64,000 bases of DNA. Origin: Citrobacter sp. MGH106. GTDB taxonomy: Bacteria; Pseudomonadota; Gammaproteobacteria; Enterobacterales; Enterobacteriaceae. A program made the position numbers and the translations under genes. Below are positions 1-11,515 of the stretch, piece by piece (positions within the stretch are counted from its first letter, which is position 1; every line of letters starts with the position of its first letter). The stretch covers positions 568,295-632,294 of the forward strand of contig NZ_KQ089823.1 of assembly GCF_001037495.1 (NCBI RefSeq), written 5' to 3'. The notes under the pieces were generated by a model that did no database searches, was not told the origin of the DNA, and saw only the letters and a list, made by a program, of their open reading frames with translations.

Positions 1-1620
<1,620 letters not shown>

Positions 1621-1710
1621 ACAACGCCGAAGCTGTTTTGGCGAAAGAGACGAAATTTCAGCTTGATACAGATTAAATTGACATGCGAAAGCGTGTTGAT
1701 AAACAGAATT

Positions 1711-1830
1711 TGCCTGGCGGCTGTAGCGCGGTGGTCCCACCTGACCCCATGCCGAACTCAGAAGTGAAACGCCGTAGCGCCGATGGTAGTGTGGGGTCTC
1801 CCCATGCGAGAGTAGGGAACTGCCAGGCAT
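1711..1830 (+). rRNA. rrf: 5S ribosomal RNA
   Basis: A 120-base gene that starts TGCCTGGCGG and ends CTGCCAGGCAT, so the two ends pair. It is nearly identical to E. coli 5S rRNA. It lies 90 bases after the 23S gene in the same transcript and is followed at once by the operon terminator. Confidence 0.98.
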
Positions 1831-1844
1831 CAAACCAGTGAAGA

Positions 1845-1871
1845 AGCCCATCCTGCCGGATGGGCTTTTTT
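1845..1871 (+). terminator. rrn operon Rho-independent terminator
   Basis: The stem AGCCCATCC / GGATGGGCT has a TGCC loop and is followed by six T. It sits 14 bases after the 5S gene, the normal place for the rrn terminator. Confidence 0.93.
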
Positions 1872-1892
1872 GCGTCTATGCGTTGTGAAAAG

Positions 1893-1922
1893 TGCCGGAT
1901 TCGGCGTAAACGCCTCATCCGG
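1893..1922. repeat. REP (PU-type) element
   Basis: An imperfect palindrome of the form GCCGGAT..CGGCGTAAACGCC..ATCCGG, the classic enterobacterial REP core. It lies between the rrn terminator and the stop codon of mobB, so it could form the 3' end hairpin of mobBA mRNA. Confidence 0.75.
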
Positions 1923-1929
1923 ATCACGT

Positions 1930-2448
1930 TCATTGCTTTAGCCACCGTAAAATAAATGCCGCTATCTGTGGTATATCGTTTATATCTAACAATGGAACAT
2001 CCACCATGAGTGGAACATCGCTTGCAACCGCGACAACATGTTCATCAATCGTTAATTCTTCCTTGTTGCGACCACAACCTTCACGAAAAAGCATGATCTT
2101 CGCGACAGCTTCATGCTTAAAACCCTCGACAAGCACCATATCTAACGTTGAAGCATCCATTCTGCTCACCAGATATGTTAAGTCCAACTTGGGCTCTTCT
2201 GGCGTTTCCGTCATCAATGCCCAGCGCTGCTGGCTGGCGACCAGTGTTTGAGCTGCTCCAGCTTTACGCAGTTCATAGCTATCTTTGCCGGGTTTATCGA
2301 CGTCCATATCGTGGTGTGTATGCTTGATCAATCCAGGGCGAATACCTCTGGCGCACAGTTCCGGTATCAGCTTTTTGAGCAGTGTGGTTTTTCCTGTACC
2401 ACTCCATGCCGCAATGCCGAGTAATGGGATCATGATTTTGTCTGCCAT
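1930..2448 (-). CDS. mobB: molybdopterin-guanine dinucleotide biosynthesis adapter MobB
   Basis: A 172-residue P-loop GTP-binding protein that accompanies MobA in making the bis-MGD form of molybdenum cofactor; it is helpful rather than essential. The Walker A motif SGTGKTT is at residues 16-22, followed by the family segment [17 protein letters not shown]. Length is close to the 175 residues of E. coli. It overlaps the end of mobA by 19 bases, so the two are translated from one mRNA. The bis-MGD product is needed by formate dehydrogenase-O encoded later in this window. Confidence 0.96.
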   Translation of the reverse strand: MADKIMIPLLGIAAWSGTGKTTLLKKLIPELCARGIRPGLIKHTHHDMDVDKPGKDSYELRKAGAAQTLVASQQRWALMTETPEEPKLDLTYLVSRMDASTLDMVLVEGFKHEAVAKIMLFREGCGRNKEELTIDEHVVAVASDVPLMVDVPLLDINDIPQIAAFILRWLKQ

Positions 2449-3014
2449 CTCGCGAGTTCTTCTGGTGTATTCACATTTACGAATGCGTCTCTGTGATCGC
2501 TGAAATCGACGGCATGCCCGCCAGCCAGACGCATAAAGACCATTACGCGTCGTTCACCAGACTGAAGGTAGTCCTGTAACAACGGCACTATTTTTCTATT
2601 CATCAGCGCAATTGTCGGGTGATCCCGTTCTCCATCGTGCACCCATACGACTGGCGCAGAGCTACGTTGCTCTTTTAAACGTGCGGCCAGGCTGTGGGGA
2701 ATATATGGCATATCGCAAGGACAGAATAGAAACCAGTCACCAGCTTCCTGCTGAAAAACTGACAGCATTCCGGCCAGCGGGCCAGGAAAATCGGCCAATA
2801 AATCGGGGATAACTTTCAAGCCGCTTTGTTGATAAACATCCTGATGGCGATTGGCGTTAACCACGACGGTCTTAACCTGCAAGGCGAGGGTATCCGCCAC
2901 GTGTCTCCATAACGGCTTACCGTGAAGTTCAAGAAGGCCTTTATCTGTTCCACCCATTCGTCTGGCCTTACCGCCAGCCAGAACAACCCCTGTTATTGCA
3001 CTATCCAGAATCAC
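2430..3014 (-). CDS. mobA: molybdenum cofactor guanylyltransferase MobA
   Basis: Transfers GMP from GTP to Mo-molybdopterin to give the guanine dinucleotide cofactor. The nucleotidyltransferase signature [11 protein letters not shown] is at residues 12-22, and [10 protein letters not shown] carries the metal-binding aspartate. Length is 194 residues, as in E. coli. The start is GTG at 3014 with GAGG about 9 bases upstream. It heads the mobAB pair, divergent from yihD. Confidence 0.96.
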   Translation of the reverse strand: MILDSAITGVVLAGGKARRMGGTDKGLLELHGKPLWRHVADTLALQVKTVVVNANRHQDVYQQSGLKVIPDLLADFPGPLAGMLSVFQQEAGDWFLFCPCDMPYIPHSLAARLKEQRSSAPVVWVHDGERDHPTIALMNRKIVPLLQDYLQSGERRVMVFMRLAGGHAVDFSDHRDAFVNVNTPEELARWQTKS

Positions 3015-3083
3015 TGATATCGCCTCTTTTAATGTGGGATTGACCCTGCTAACGTATTCGTATTAAGACTAAGGAGCACAACC

Positions 3084-3353
3084 ATGAAATGTAAACGTCT
3101 GAATGAAGTTATTGAACTCCTCCAGCCGGCCTGGCAGAAAGAACCCGATCTTAACCTGATGCAATTTTTGCAGAAACTGGCAAAAGAGTCAGGTTTTGAC
3201 GGAGAACTGGCGGATTTAACTGATGATATTCTGATCTACCACCTGAAAATGCGCGACTCTGCGAAAGACGCAGTGATTCCAGGTATTCAAAAAGATTATG
3301 AAGAAGATTTTAAAACTGCACTCCTGCGAGCACGTGGCGTAATTAAAGAGTAA
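3084..3353 (+). CDS. yihD: YihD family protein (DUF1040)
   Basis: An 89-residue soluble protein matching E. coli YihD over its whole length, starting [18 protein letters not shown]. Its function is not established. It has no signal peptide or membrane segment. A good ribosome binding site (AAGGAG) lies just before the ATG. It stands alone between the divergent mobA and the srkA-dsbA operon. Confidence 0.93.
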   Translation: MKCKRLNEVIELLQPAWQKEPDLNLMQFLQKLAKESGFDGELADLTDDILIYHLKMRDSAKDAVIPGIQKDYEEDFKTALLRARGVIKE

Positions 3354-3429
3354 AACCTTGTAATCGCCGCCACCGAAAGCGCTGCGAAATGATATCCTGA
3401 ATCATTCGTAGTATTTTCCGGATGATGGG

Positions 3430-4416
3430 ATGAACGACAACGCTTTTACTTTCCAGACGCTACACCCGGATACCATCATGGATGCACTGTTTGAGCAGGG
3501 GATCCGGGTGGATTCCGGGCTGACCCCGCTTAACAGCTATGAAAATCGTGTCTATCAATTCCAGGATGAAGACCGTCGACGTTTTGTCGTAAAGTTTTAC
3601 CGTCCTGAACGCTGGTCTGTTGATCAAATACTGGAAGAACACCAGTTTGCCCTTGAACTGGTGCGCGATGATGTACCCGTTGCGGCGCCAATTGTGTTTG
3701 ATGGCCAGACGTTATTGGGTCATCAGGGATTTCACTATGCGATATTTCCCAGTGTGGGTGGCCGCCAGTTTGAAGCCGACAACATCGATCAGATGGAGGC
3801 GGTGGGCCGCTATCTGGGACGCCTGCATCAAACTGGACGTAAACGTTCTTTTGCCTTTCGACCGACAATTGGTCTTGAAGAGTATCTGACTGAGCCGCGT
3901 AAACTTTTCGAGCATGCGCGGATCATTCCTGCAGGGCAAAAGGCAGCTTTCCTTAAGGCAACGGATGCGCTCATCACAGTGGTTACCGAGCGCTGGCATA
4001 CCCGTTTTGAAACGCTACGATTGCACGGTGACTGCCATGCCGGGAACATTCTGTGGCGTGATGGCCCGATGTTCGTCGATTTAGATGATGCTCGTAATGG
4101 TCCGGCAATACAGGATCTATGGATGCTCCTTAATGGCGATAAAGCAGAACAACGTATGCAGCTTGAAACCATTATTGAGGCTTATGAAGAGTTTAGTGAG
4201 TTTGACATCGCTGAAATCGGACTCATTGAACCTTTACGCGCCATGCGTTTAGTTTATTATCTTGCCTGGCTGATTCGACGTTGGGCTGACCCTGCGTTCC
4301 CTAAAAACTTTCCATGGTTAACCGGGGAAGATTACTGGCAACGTCAGACCGCGACCTTTATTGAGCAGGCTAAAATTCTGCAAGACCCCCCCTTACAATT
4401 AACGCCAATGTATTAA
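3430..4416 (+). CDS. srkA: stress response serine/threonine kinase SrkA (YihE/RdoA)
   Basis: A 328-residue kinase of the aminoglycoside phosphotransferase/choline kinase fold, a Cpx-regulated stress kinase in E. coli. The catalytic loop HGDCHAGN has its aspartate at 201, and FVDLDD carries the metal-binding aspartate 217. A Lys in FVVKFYRP is the nucleotide-binding lysine candidate. It ends 16 bases before dsbA, and the two form a known operon in E. coli. Confidence 0.95.
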   Translation: MNDNAFTFQTLHPDTIMDALFEQGIRVDSGLTPLNSYENRVYQFQDEDRRRFVVKFYRPERWSVDQILEEHQFALELVRDDVPVAAPIVFDGQTLLGHQGFHYAIFPSVGGRQFEADNIDQMEAVGRYLGRLHQTGRKRSFAFRPTIGLEEYLTEPRKLFEHARIIPAGQKAAFLKATDALITVVTERWHTRFETLRLHGDCHAGNILWRDGPMFVDLDDARNGPAIQDLWMLLNGDKAEQRMQLETIIEAYEEFSEFDIAEIGLIEPLRAMRLVYYLAWLIRRWADPAFPKNFPWLTGEDYWQRQTATFIEQAKILQDPPLQLTPMY

Positions 4417-4432
4417 TCGGAGAGACCTGAAC

Positions 4433-5056
4433 ATGAAAAAAATATGGCTGGCGCTGGCTGGTATGATCTTAGCTTTTAGCGCATCGGCAGCGCAATTCCA
4501 GGATGGCAAGCAGTACATCACACTGGAAAAGCCTATTGTGGGTGAGCCTCAGGTGTTGGAGTTTTTCTCCTTCTACTGCCCGCATTGCTACCAGTTTGAA
4601 GAAGTGCTTCACGTCTCTGATAACGTGAAGAAAAAACTGCCGGAAGGCACCAAAATGACCAAATATCACGTTGAGTTTTTGGGGCCTCTTGGCAAAGACC
4701 TGACTCAGGCGTGGGCTGTTGCTTTGGCACTGGGCGTTGAAGATAAAGTTACTGTACCGTTGTTTGAAGGGGTACAGAAAACGCAGACCGTCCAGTCTGT
4801 TGCTGATATTCGTAAAGTGTTTGTCGATGCGGGTATTAAAGGTGAAGACTATGATGCTGCATGGAATAGCTTCGTGGTGAAATCACTCGTCGCACAGCAG
4901 GAAAAAGCGGCGGCTGATCTGCAACTGCAGGGCGTCCCGGCGATGTTTGTTAATGGTAAGTATCAGGTAAATCCGCAGGGTATGGATACCAGCAGCATGG
5001 ATATCTTTGTACAGCAGTATGCTGATACCGTGAAATATCTGGTTGGTCAGAAGTAA
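4433..5056 (+). CDS. dsbA: thiol:disulfide interchange protein DsbA
   Basis: Periplasmic oxidase that donates disulfides to exported proteins and is re-oxidised by DsbB. Residues 1-19 form a Sec signal peptide ([10 protein letters not shown].., cleavage before AQFQD). The active site CPHC is at precursor residues 49-52, and the cis-proline lies in GVPAMFVNG. Length is 207 residues against 208 in E. coli. It is the second gene after srkA and is followed by a strong hairpin terminator. In K-12 yihF comes next; here it is missing. Confidence 0.97.
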   Translation: MKKIWLALAGMILAFSASAAQFQDGKQYITLEKPIVGEPQVLEFFSFYCPHCYQFEEVLHVSDNVKKKLPEGTKMTKYHVEFLGPLGKDLTQAWAVALALGVEDKVTVPLFEGVQKTQTVQSVADIRKVFVDAGIKGEDYDAAWNSFVVKSLVAQQEKAAADLQLQGVPAMFVNGKYQVNPQGMDTSSMDIFVQQYADTVKYLVGQK

Positions 5057-5059
5057 AAG

Positions 5060-5088
5060 AAAAAGCCGGTCACTGACCGGCTTTTTTA
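5060..5088 (+). terminator. Rho-independent terminator of dsbA
   Basis: AAAAGCCGGTCACTGACCGGCTTTTTT forms a stem of about nine pairs with a T tract, four bases after the dsbA stop codon. It overlaps the last codons of the convergent yihG. Confidence 0.9.
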
Positions 5089-6005
5089 TGTGAGGCTTTA
5101 ATCGCATCAAGTTGCATGTCTTTCTCACTCCACAGCGTATTCAGCCATAGCTGGAACCGACGTTTAAATCCTTTATCGTTAACGTAATCACCGTGCAGTT
5201 CTTCTTTAATTGTCTCCAGATTCACTCTCACGACAATGCGTGTCAGCTTGCCACTCAGCATATCGTAGAAAGGACGATGACTGTTTTCTGGATAACACAG
5301 CGTAATGTTGAGCAATTTATCAAACTGAGACCCTAGTACATTTAGCGCCATCGCAATGCCCGCGGCCTTGGGGGGCAATAGATTTTGATATGGCGAGCGG
5401 GTTTGCAGGTGCTTCTCTTTCGTGAAGCGCGAACCTTCAACAAAATTCACAATGGTTGTCGGATGGAGGCGAAACTTCTCACAAGAGCGACGCGTTGTTG
5501 CCACATCTTTACCGCGTCGTTCCGGATGACGGAGCAAATAGCCGCGCGAATAGCGTTTCATAAACGGCATATCCAGCGCCCAGCATGCCAGTCCAATAAA
5601 GGGGACCCAGGCGAGTTGCTGCTTAAGGAAATATTTATTCATGGGGATGTGTTTACGGAACAAAACGCAAAGCACAACGATATCAGCCCAGCTGTAGTGA
5701 TTGCAGATGAGCAGATACCAGTTTTTCTTGCTAAGACCTTCCAGTCCTTCAACGTCCCACTTCAGTCGCGGATTAAGGTGTAACAGTAACGCCAGACCTT
5801 CACACCAGCAGTACATCATGAAATTACAGAAGACGGATACCTTGCGCCAGACGATGGGAAAGGGCAAAAGGAGTTTTACAACCCCGGCAAGGATGATCGG
5901 CACAGAACAAAAAATCGTGACCAATATGGTCAATACGATACTCAGCAACAGCGTTATCGCAGCGAGTATTCTCGTCATAATTAAATTATTCAAAAGGTTA
6001 GCCAT
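5070..6005 (-). CDS. yihG: lysophospholipid/1-acylglycerol-3-phosphate acyltransferase YihG
   Basis: A membrane-associated acyltransferase of the PlsC superfamily, reported in E. coli to acylate lysophospholipids. A long hydrophobic N-terminal segment (about residues 10-50) anchors it. The catalytic HX4D motif is NHYSWAD with His103 and Asp108, and the glycerophosphate-binding region is FVEGSRFT. The start MANLLN at 6005 gives 311 residues and matches K-12; an upstream in-frame start at 6029 is less likely. Its 3' end runs into the dsbA terminator. Confidence 0.92.
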   Translation of the reverse strand: MANLLNNLIMTRILAAITLLLSIVLTILVTIFCSVPIILAGVVKLLLPFPIVWRKVSVFCNFMMYCWCEGLALLLHLNPRLKWDVEGLEGLSKKNWYLLICNHYSWADIVVLCVLFRKHIPMNKYFLKQQLAWVPFIGLACWALDMPFMKRYSRGYLLRHPERRGKDVATTRRSCEKFRLHPTTIVNFVEGSRFTKEKHLQTRSPYQNLLPPKAAGIAMALNVLGSQFDKLLNITLCYPENSHRPFYDMLSGKLTRIVVRVNLETIKEELHGDYVNDKGFKRRFQLWLNTLWSEKDMQLDAIKASHKKAGQ

Positions 6006-6368
6006 AGATAGTGCGCGAAAGAGGCGCAAGGGGCTGATTTTATCAGAAAACGAACCAAATGACGGGTCTTCGCTGAATAGAAAAAACGGTAATATCTATC
6101 CACATCCAGATATAAGTCTAAAATAAGCTATAAAATTCTGCTGCTCAATATAACGCGATGAAAAATATATAAAATTATTATGCTTTATAAATTATCTTGC
6201 TGTATTTAAAGGGCTGAAAATTATTTACTCACAAAGTTATCCACAGCTCACTTTGCGGACAGTCCAGAAGATCTGCAAAAGTTTTTCCACAAATACGGTG
6301 AAAAACTCATGTTTTCATCCTGTCTGTGGCATCCTTTACCCATAATCTGATAAACAGGCACGGACATT
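6006..6368 (+). promoter_or_regulatory. yihG-polA intergenic region with a DnaA box
   Basis: This 363-base AT-rich gap separates the divergent yihG and polA. A perfect DnaA box TTATCCACA is at 6237-6245, and a looser TTTTCCACA lies at about 6281-6289. It must hold the promoters of both genes. I saw no RNA gene in it. Confidence 0.6.
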
Positions 6369-9155
6369 ATGGTTCAGATCCCAGAAAACCCACTTATCCT
6401 CGTAGATGGCTCATCTTACCTGTATCGCGCATACCATGCGTTTCCGCCGCTGACCAACAGCTCGGGAGAGCCTACGGGCGCTATGTACGGTGTCCTCAAC
6501 ATGCTGCGTAGCTTGATTCTGCAATACCAGCCGACGCATGCTGCAGTGGTCTTCGACGCTAAGGGTAAAACCTTCCGTGATGAGTTATTCGAGCATTACA
6601 AATCACATCGTCCGCCAATGCCGGACGATCTGCGTGCGCAGATAGAACCTTTACATGCGATGGTCAAAGCGATGGGGCTGCCGTTACTGGCGGTTTCCGG
6701 TGTGGAAGCGGACGATGTCATCGGTACGCTGGCGCGAGAAGCAGAGAAAATAGGGCGCCCGGTGCTGATCAGTACCGGTGATAAAGACATGGCTCAACTG
6801 GTGACACCAAATATCACGCTTATCAATACTATGACCAATACTATCCTCGGTCCGGATGAGGTAGTGAATAAGTATGGCGTGCCACCTGAGCTGATCATCG
6901 ATTTCCTGGCGCTGATGGGCGACTCCTCCGATAACATTCCAGGTGTTCCGGGAGTGGGTGAAAAAACAGCTCAGGCATTGCTTCAGGGACTGGGAGGGCT
7001 GGATACCCTCTATGCTGAATCAGACAAAATCGCGGGGCTAACCTTCCGTGGTGCAAAAACCATGGCTGGCAAACTCGAGCAGAATAAAGAAGTGGCATAC
7101 CTTTCTTATAAGTTGGCCACGATTAAAACGGATGTTGAACTTGAATTAACCTGTGAGCAGTTGGAAGTGCGCCAGCCTGCAGCTGACGAACTGCTTGGCC
7201 TGTTTAAGCAATATGAGTTCAAACGCTGGGTTGCTGACGTTGAAGCCGGCAAATGGCTGCAGGCGAAAGGAACAAAGCCAGCAGCAAAACCACAGGAAAC
7301 AATAGCTATCGATGAAACGCCTGAGGAGCCGGCAACAGTTCTCTCATTCGATAACTATGTCACTATTCTGGACGAAGCGACGCTGGAAGAGTGGATTACG
7401 AAGCTAAAAAAAGCACCGGTCTTTGCCTTTGATACTGAAACTGACAGCCTGGATAACATCTCTGCGAACCTGGTTGGTCTCTCTTTTGCCATTGAGCCAG
7501 GCATAGCTGCATATGTTCCTGTTGCCCATGATTACCTGGATGCTCCCGATCAGATCTCTCGCGACCGTGCGTTGACGCTGCTGAAGCCGCTGCTGGAAGA
7601 TGAAAAGGCGCATAAGGTTGGGCAAAATCTGAAGTACGATCGTGGCATACTGGCAAACTACGGAATTGAGCTGCGCGGCATCGTCTTTGATACCATGCTC
7701 GAATCCTACATTCTCAACAGTGTTGCCGGACGACACGACATGGACAGCCTGTCCGATCGTTGGCTGAAACATAAAACGATCACTTTTGAAGAGATCGCCG
7801 GGAAGGGTAAAAACCAACTGACCTTTAACCAGATTGCACTGGAAGAAGCCGGACGTTATGCCGCGGAAGATGCTGATGTTACGTTACAGCTGCACTTGAA
7901 AATGTGGCCAGAACTGCAAAAGCATCAAGGGCCGCTAAATGTGTTCGAGAAGATCGATATGCCGCTGGTACCAGTACTGTCTCGCGTAGAACGCAATGGT
8001 GTGAAAATTGATCCGGCGGTACTGCACAAACATTCAGAAGAGCTAACACTGCGTTTGACGGAGCTGGAGAAAAAAGCGCATGAGATAGCTGGAGAGGCAT
8101 TTAACCTCTCTTCTACCAAGCAACTGCAAACCATTCTGTTTGAAAAGCAGGGTATCAAACCGCTGAAGAAAACACCGGGTGGTGCGCCGTCAACGTCGGA
8201 AGAAGTGCTGGAAGAGTTAGCGCTGGATTACCCATTGCCGAAGGTGATTCTGGAATATCGTGGGTTGGCAAAATTGAAGTCTACCTATACGGATAAACTT
8301 CCTTTGATGATCAATCCTAAAACCGGACGCGTACATACCTCGTACCATCAGGCAGTCACGGCTACTGGTCGCTTATCTTCTACCGACCCTAACCTGCAAA
8401 ATATTCCGGTTCGTAATGAGGAAGGTCGTCGTATTCGCCAGGCGTTTATTGCACCAGAAGACTACGTTATTGTCTCTGCGGACTACTCGCAGATTGAACT
8501 GCGTATTATGGCGCATCTCTCGCGTGACAAAGGCCTGCTCACTGCGTTTGCTGAAGGGAAGGACATTCACCGCGCAACGGCTGCTGAAGTCTTTGGCTTG
8601 TCGCTCGATTCTGTGACCAACGAGCAGCGTCGCAGTGCGAAAGCTATCAACTTTGGTCTGATCTATGGGATGAGCGCTTTTGGTCTTGCGCGCCAGTTGA
8701 ATATTCCGCGTAAAGAAGCGCAGAAATACATGGATCTCTACTTCGAACGTTACCCTGGCGTAATGGAATACATGGAACGCACGCGCGCACAGGCAAAAGA
8801 GCAAGGGTATGTTGAAACCCTGGAAGGGCGTCGCCTCTATCTGCCGGATATTAAATCCAGTAATGGCGCTCGCCGCGCCGGTGCTGAACGCGCAGCGATT
8901 AATGCCCCGATGCAGGGTACTGCTGCAGATATTATCAAGCGAGCCATGATAGATGTGGACGGATGGCTACAAGCCGAGCAGCCGCGCGTACGCATGATCA
9001 TGCAGGTACACGATGAACTGGTATTTGAAGTGCATAAAGATGACCTGGAAAGCGTATCGAAAAAGATCCATCAACTGATGGAAAATGGGACGCGGATTGA
9101 TGTGCCGTTACTGGTGGAAGTGGGTAGTGGTGAAAACTGGGATCAAGCGCACTAA
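6369..9155 (+). CDS. polA: DNA polymerase I
   Basis: A 928-residue three-part enzyme for Okazaki fragment processing and repair. The N-terminal 5'-3' exonuclease spans about residues 1-320, with a helix-hairpin-helix at [18 protein letters not shown]. The 3'-5' proofreading domain follows, with its metal-binding motif [10 protein letters not shown] near 355. The polymerase domain carries motif A (DYSQIELR), the O-helix ([14 protein letters not shown]) and motif C (QVHDE). Length and all motifs match E. coli, so the enzyme should be fully active. Confidence 0.99.
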   Translation: MVQIPENPLILVDGSSYLYRAYHAFPPLTNSSGEPTGAMYGVLNMLRSLILQYQPTHAAVVFDAKGKTFRDELFEHYKSHRPPMPDDLRAQIEPLHAMVKAMGLPLLAVSGVEADDVIGTLAREAEKIGRPVLISTGDKDMAQLVTPNITLINTMTNTILGPDEVVNKYGVPPELIIDFLALMGDSSDNIPGVPGVGEKTAQALLQGLGGLDTLYAESDKIAGLTFRGAKTMAGKLEQNKEVAYLSYKLATIKTDVELELTCEQLEVRQPAADELLGLFKQYEFKRWVADVEAGKWLQAKGTKPAAKPQETIAIDETPEEPATVLSFDNYVTILDEATLEEWITKLKKAPVFAFDTETDSLDNISANLVGLSFAIEPGIAAYVPVAHDYLDAPDQISRDRALTLLKPLLEDEKAHKVGQNLKYDRGILANYGIELRGIVFDTMLESYILNSVAGRHDMDSLSDRWLKHKTITFEEIAGKGKNQLTFNQIALEEAGRYAAEDADVTLQLHLKMWPELQKHQGPLNVFEKIDMPLVPVLSRVERNGVKIDPAVLHKHSEELTLRLTELEKKAHEIAGEAFNLSSTKQLQTILFEKQGIKPLKKTPGGAPSTSEEVLEELALDYPLPKVILEYRGLAKLKSTYTDKLPLMINPKTGRVHTSYHQAVTATGRLSSTDPNLQNIPVRNEEGRRIRQAFIAPEDYVIVSADYSQIELRIMAHLSRDKGLLTAFAEGKDIHRATAAEVFGLSLDSVTNEQRRSAKAINFGLIYGMSAFGLARQLNIPRKEAQKYMDLYFERYPGVMEYMERTRAQAKEQGYVETLEGRRLYLPDIKSSNGARRAGAERAAINAPMQGTAADIIKRAMIDVDGWLQAEQPRVRMIMQVHDELVFEVHKDDLESVSKKIHQLMENGTRIDVPLLVEVGSGENWDQAH

Positions 9156-9211
9156 GGGTTCAATGAATAACGCGCTCTTTTCGTAACTAAGCAACATAAG
9201 ATAGAGTTTTT

Positions 9212-9229
9212 TGTGATATTCATTAGAAT
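9212..9229 (+). promoter_or_regulatory. probable CRP site upstream of spf
   Basis: TGTGATATTCATTAGAAT has a good left CRP half-site (TGTGA) and a weak right half. It lies about 80 bases upstream of the Spot 42 start, where cAMP-CRP represses spf in E. coli. Confidence 0.5.
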
Positions 9230-9303
9230 TCCCTATGTCGGGATTGAAAAAAAATTACAAAAAGTACTTTCTGAGCTGCTCAAAAAAGAGTAAAGTTATT
9301 CGC

Positions 9304-9412
9304 GTAGGGTACAGAGGTAAGATGTTCTATCTTTCAGACCTTTTACTTCACGTAATCGGATTTGGCTGAATATTTTAGCCGCCCCAGTCAGTAATGACTG
9401 GGGCGTTTTTTA
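9304..9412 (+). ncRNA. spf: Spot 42 small RNA
   Basis: This 109-base RNA starts GTAGGGTACAGAGG and is almost identical to E. coli Spot 42, including the unpaired regions that pair with mRNAs such as galK and the 3' terminator GCCCCAGTCAGTAATGACTGGGGC plus T tract. It is an Hfq-dependent catabolite-repression RNA. Position after polA and before engB is conserved. Confidence 0.97.
9322..9369 (+). CDS. spfP: SpfP, 15-residue small protein encoded in Spot 42
   Basis: Inside Spot 42 an ATG four bases after GAGG opens the frame MFYLSDLLLHVIGFG and ends at TGA. It agrees with the small protein SpfP reported for E. coli, where it interacts with CRP. The frame and ribosome binding site are intact here. 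That it is translated in this organism is inferred. Confidence 0.6.
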   Translation: MFYLSDLLLHVIGFG

Positions 9413-9420
9413 TTGTGCTC

Positions 9421-9560
9421 GTCATACTTCAAGCTGTATATGCGTTGGCTTTCTTGCTCACTCCAGTCCCTCACCGGAGGCGCCTTCAGCTGTTCAAAGT
9501 CGTTTCCGACGAATTTTTCCTGGTATCGCCGCCTTTACGCAACTCGAATTATTTAAAGCA
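9421..9560. repeat. degenerate ERIC element
   Basis: The ends match the ERIC consensus: GTCATACTTCAAGCTG with GCGTTGGCT on the left and CGCCTTTACGCAACTCGAATTATTT on the right. The central palindrome is diverged. It lies just after the Spot 42 terminator. Confidence 0.7.
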
Positions 9561-9573
9561 ATAATAAAGATCT

Positions 9574-9610
9574 GTAGGCCGGATAAGGCGTGTAACGTCA
9601 CTATCCGGCA
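9574..9610. repeat. REP element downstream of engB
   Basis: GTAGGCCGGATAAGGCG..AACGTCACTATCCGGC is a typical REP palindrome. It ends about 10 bases from the engB stop codon and probably forms the 3' end structure of engB mRNA. Confidence 0.85.
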
Positions 9611-9620
9611 TATCAGTGGA

Positions 9621-10253
9621 TTATTCCCCGTCCTGCATCTCTTCAATCGGTGCCAGTTCGCTAAACCAGACATCCAGCTTCTGACGCAGTTTGTCCACGC
9701 CCAGCTTCTTCAGCGATGAGAATGCTTCGACCTGTACATCGCCATTAAATGCCAGCACCGCTTCACGTACCGTATTCAATTGGGCTTTCCGTGCACCGCT
9801 GGCCAGTTTGTCCGCTTTGGTCAGTAATACCAGAACCTGAACGTTGCTCTCTACTGCCCACAGAATCATCTGCTGATCGAGATCTTTTAGTGGATGGCGA
9901 ATGTCCATCAGGACAACCAAACCTTGCAGGCTCTGACGTTTTTCCAGGTATTCAGCAAGCGCGCGTTGCCATTTGCGCTTCATCTCTTCCGGAACTTCTG
10001 CATAACCGTATCCCGGCAAGTCAACCAGACGCTTGCCGTCAACAACTTCAAAAAGGTTGATGAGCTGTGTACGGCCAGGTGTTTTAGAGGTACGCGCCAG
10101 ACCCTTTTGATTTGTCAGGGTATTTAGCGCGCTGGATTTGCCTGCGTTGGAACGGCCAGCAAAAGCCACTTCGATTCCCGTATCGGAAGGTAAATGGCGA
10201 ATATCAGGCGCACTCATCACAAAGTGCGTCTGTTGATAATTCAAATTAGTCAA
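9621..10253 (-). CDS. engB: ribosome biogenesis GTP-binding protein EngB (YihA/YsxC)
   Basis: An essential GTPase needed for assembly of the large ribosomal subunit. Its G1 loop is GRSNAGKSS at residues 33-41, the switch region KTPGRTQ, G3 DLPGYG and G4 TKAD. I chose the TTG start at 10253, which gives the 210 residues seen in E. coli (MTNLNYQQ..) and has GGAG nine bases upstream. An in-frame ATG at 10271 would add six residues. Confidence 0.94.
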   Translation of the reverse strand: MTNLNYQQTHFVMSAPDIRHLPSDTGIEVAFAGRSNAGKSSALNTLTNQKGLARTSKTPGRTQLINLFEVVDGKRLVDLPGYGYAEVPEEMKRKWQRALAEYLEKRQSLQGLVVLMDIRHPLKDLDQQMILWAVESNVQVLVLLTKADKLASGARKAQLNTVREAVLAFNGDVQVEAFSSLKKLGVDKLRQKLDVWFSELAPIEEMQDGE

Positions 10254-10513
10254 AGCGGTCGTCTCCATCAATCAAGGCTTTGCAGCGATTATACCTGAAC
10301 ACCAGCAAAAGGCTGGCTTTTCGACAAGTGTGTTGTGTAAGTAAAAACCGCGCGCTTTGTGAGACATTGCCGATCGAATCTATGCGATATGACAGAGCAA
10401 ATAATGATATAACTCAAATAAATCAGATAATTAACCATTATTTATACTCTGAAAAGCTGAAATTACTACCCAGGTTACTTGTACGGTTAAGCCAAAAGGG
10501 TAAAGTAGCGTCC

Positions 10514-10754
10514 ATAGCGAGGAAGCTTACAGGATATACGACTCAGGATGAGGGTCAGGAGCGCCAGGAGGCGAAGACACAGGATTGTCAGGAAGACAAA
10601 CGTCCGGAGACGTTAGTAAAAGGAAATGGAAACAACACGGAATGTTTCAGGCTAAGGGAAAAACAGGGTGTGTTGATAGCCAACATGGATTGTAAAGCCT
10701 GTTAAGGGTGAGAGTCAGGAAAAAAGGCGACAGATTACTCTGTCGCCTTTTTTC
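10514..10754 (+). ncRNA. csrC: CsrC small RNA (CsrA antagonist)
   Basis: A 241-base RNA similar along its whole length to E. coli CsrC. It is rich in GGA motifs (CAGGATG, TCAGGAG, CAGGAGG, TCAGGAAG, CCGGAGAC, AAGGAAA), which are CsrA binding sites. The 3' terminator AAAAAGGCGACAG..CTGTCGCCTTTTTT is at about 10721-10752. It titrates CsrA and so counters CsrA control of carbon metabolism and motility. Its place between engB and yihI is conserved. Confidence 0.95.
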
Positions 10755-10817
10755 TTTATTTCTGCTAGATTCCGGCGCAATTATATACTGAATAAAAACA
10801 GCCAAAGACGAATCATG

Positions 10818-11327
10818 ATGAAACCAACTTCTACACCACGCGGTAAAGGTCCTGCAAAAGCGCGCCGTAAAACACGCGAAGAGATTAACCAGGAAGCCCG
10901 TGACCGTAAACGCCAGAAAAAACACCGTGGTCATGCGGCAGGTAGCCGTGCGACCGGTAGTGACGGCGCATCAGGTGGCGGAAACCAAAGTAAGCACAAA
11001 GATCCTCGTATTGGCAGTAAAACCCCCATTGCATTGGGTGTGACCGAAAAGGTCACCAAACAGCACAAACCGAAGAGTGAGAAACCTATGCTTTCACCAC
11101 AGGCTGAGTTGGATTTACTGGAAACGGATGAGCGCCTGGATGCGCTGCTGGAACGTCTTGAAGCGGGAGAAACCCTGAGTGATGAAGATCAGGCATGGGT
11201 TGATGCCAAGCTGGATCGCATTGATGAGCTGATGCAAAAGCTGGGTCTCTCCTATGACGACGAAGAGGAAGATGAAGAGGATGAAAAGCAGGAAGATATG
11301 ATGCGCCTGCTGAAGGGTGGTAACTAA
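10818..11327 (+). CDS. yihI: Der GTPase-activating protein YihI
   Basis: A 169-residue protein that stimulates GTP hydrolysis by the ribosome assembly GTPase Der. The first 90 residues are very basic and disordered-looking ([18 protein letters not shown]), followed by an acidic helical part ([27 protein letters not shown]) and an acidic tail ([14 protein letters not shown]). The start at the second of two adjacent ATG codons matches E. coli (MKP..). It lies beside engB and upstream of hemN, as in related genomes. Confidence 0.93.
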   Translation: MKPTSTPRGKGPAKARRKTREEINQEARDRKRQKKHRGHAAGSRATGSDGASGGGNQSKHKDPRIGSKTPIALGVTEKVTKQHKPKSEKPMLSPQAELDLLETDERLDALLERLEAGETLSDEDQAWVDAKLDRIDELMQKLGLSYDDEEEDEEDEKQEDMMRLLKGGN

Positions 11328-11339
11328 CGGTTTTGTACC

Positions 11340-11513
11340 GTGGGCCTTCCTGTCCTGCTTATAACCCTTCCGGTTATATGTTATCTGGTGTGGTTATTCG
11401 TTAAACTACAGCGATTGTCGCGGCGCCAAAAGTGGCTGCGCAGCCGGCTTATCACCCACAATGGGACTAAGCCGGTACGCCGTACTCGCCAGAAACGCCA
11501 TCGGAAGGAGTGA
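11340..11513 (+). CDS. possible 57-residue membrane-anchored small protein between yihI and hemN
   Basis: A GTG at 11340 opens an uninterrupted frame (VGLPVLLITLPVICYLVWLF..) with one hydrophobic segment followed by a very basic tail ending RRTRQKRHRKE. It is in the same frame as yihI, four codons after the yihI stop. Its stop TGA lies between the hemN ribosome binding site and the hemN ATG, which would allow translational coupling. In Vibrio and Shewanella a DUF2489 gene sits at this spot as I recall, and the hydrophobic start is compatible with a shortened relative. There is no strong ribosome binding site, so it may be a remnant. Confidence 0.35.
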   Translation: MGLPVLLITLPVICYLVWLFVKLQRLSRRQKWLRSRLITHNGTKPVRRTRQKRHRKE

Positions 11514-11515
11514 GC

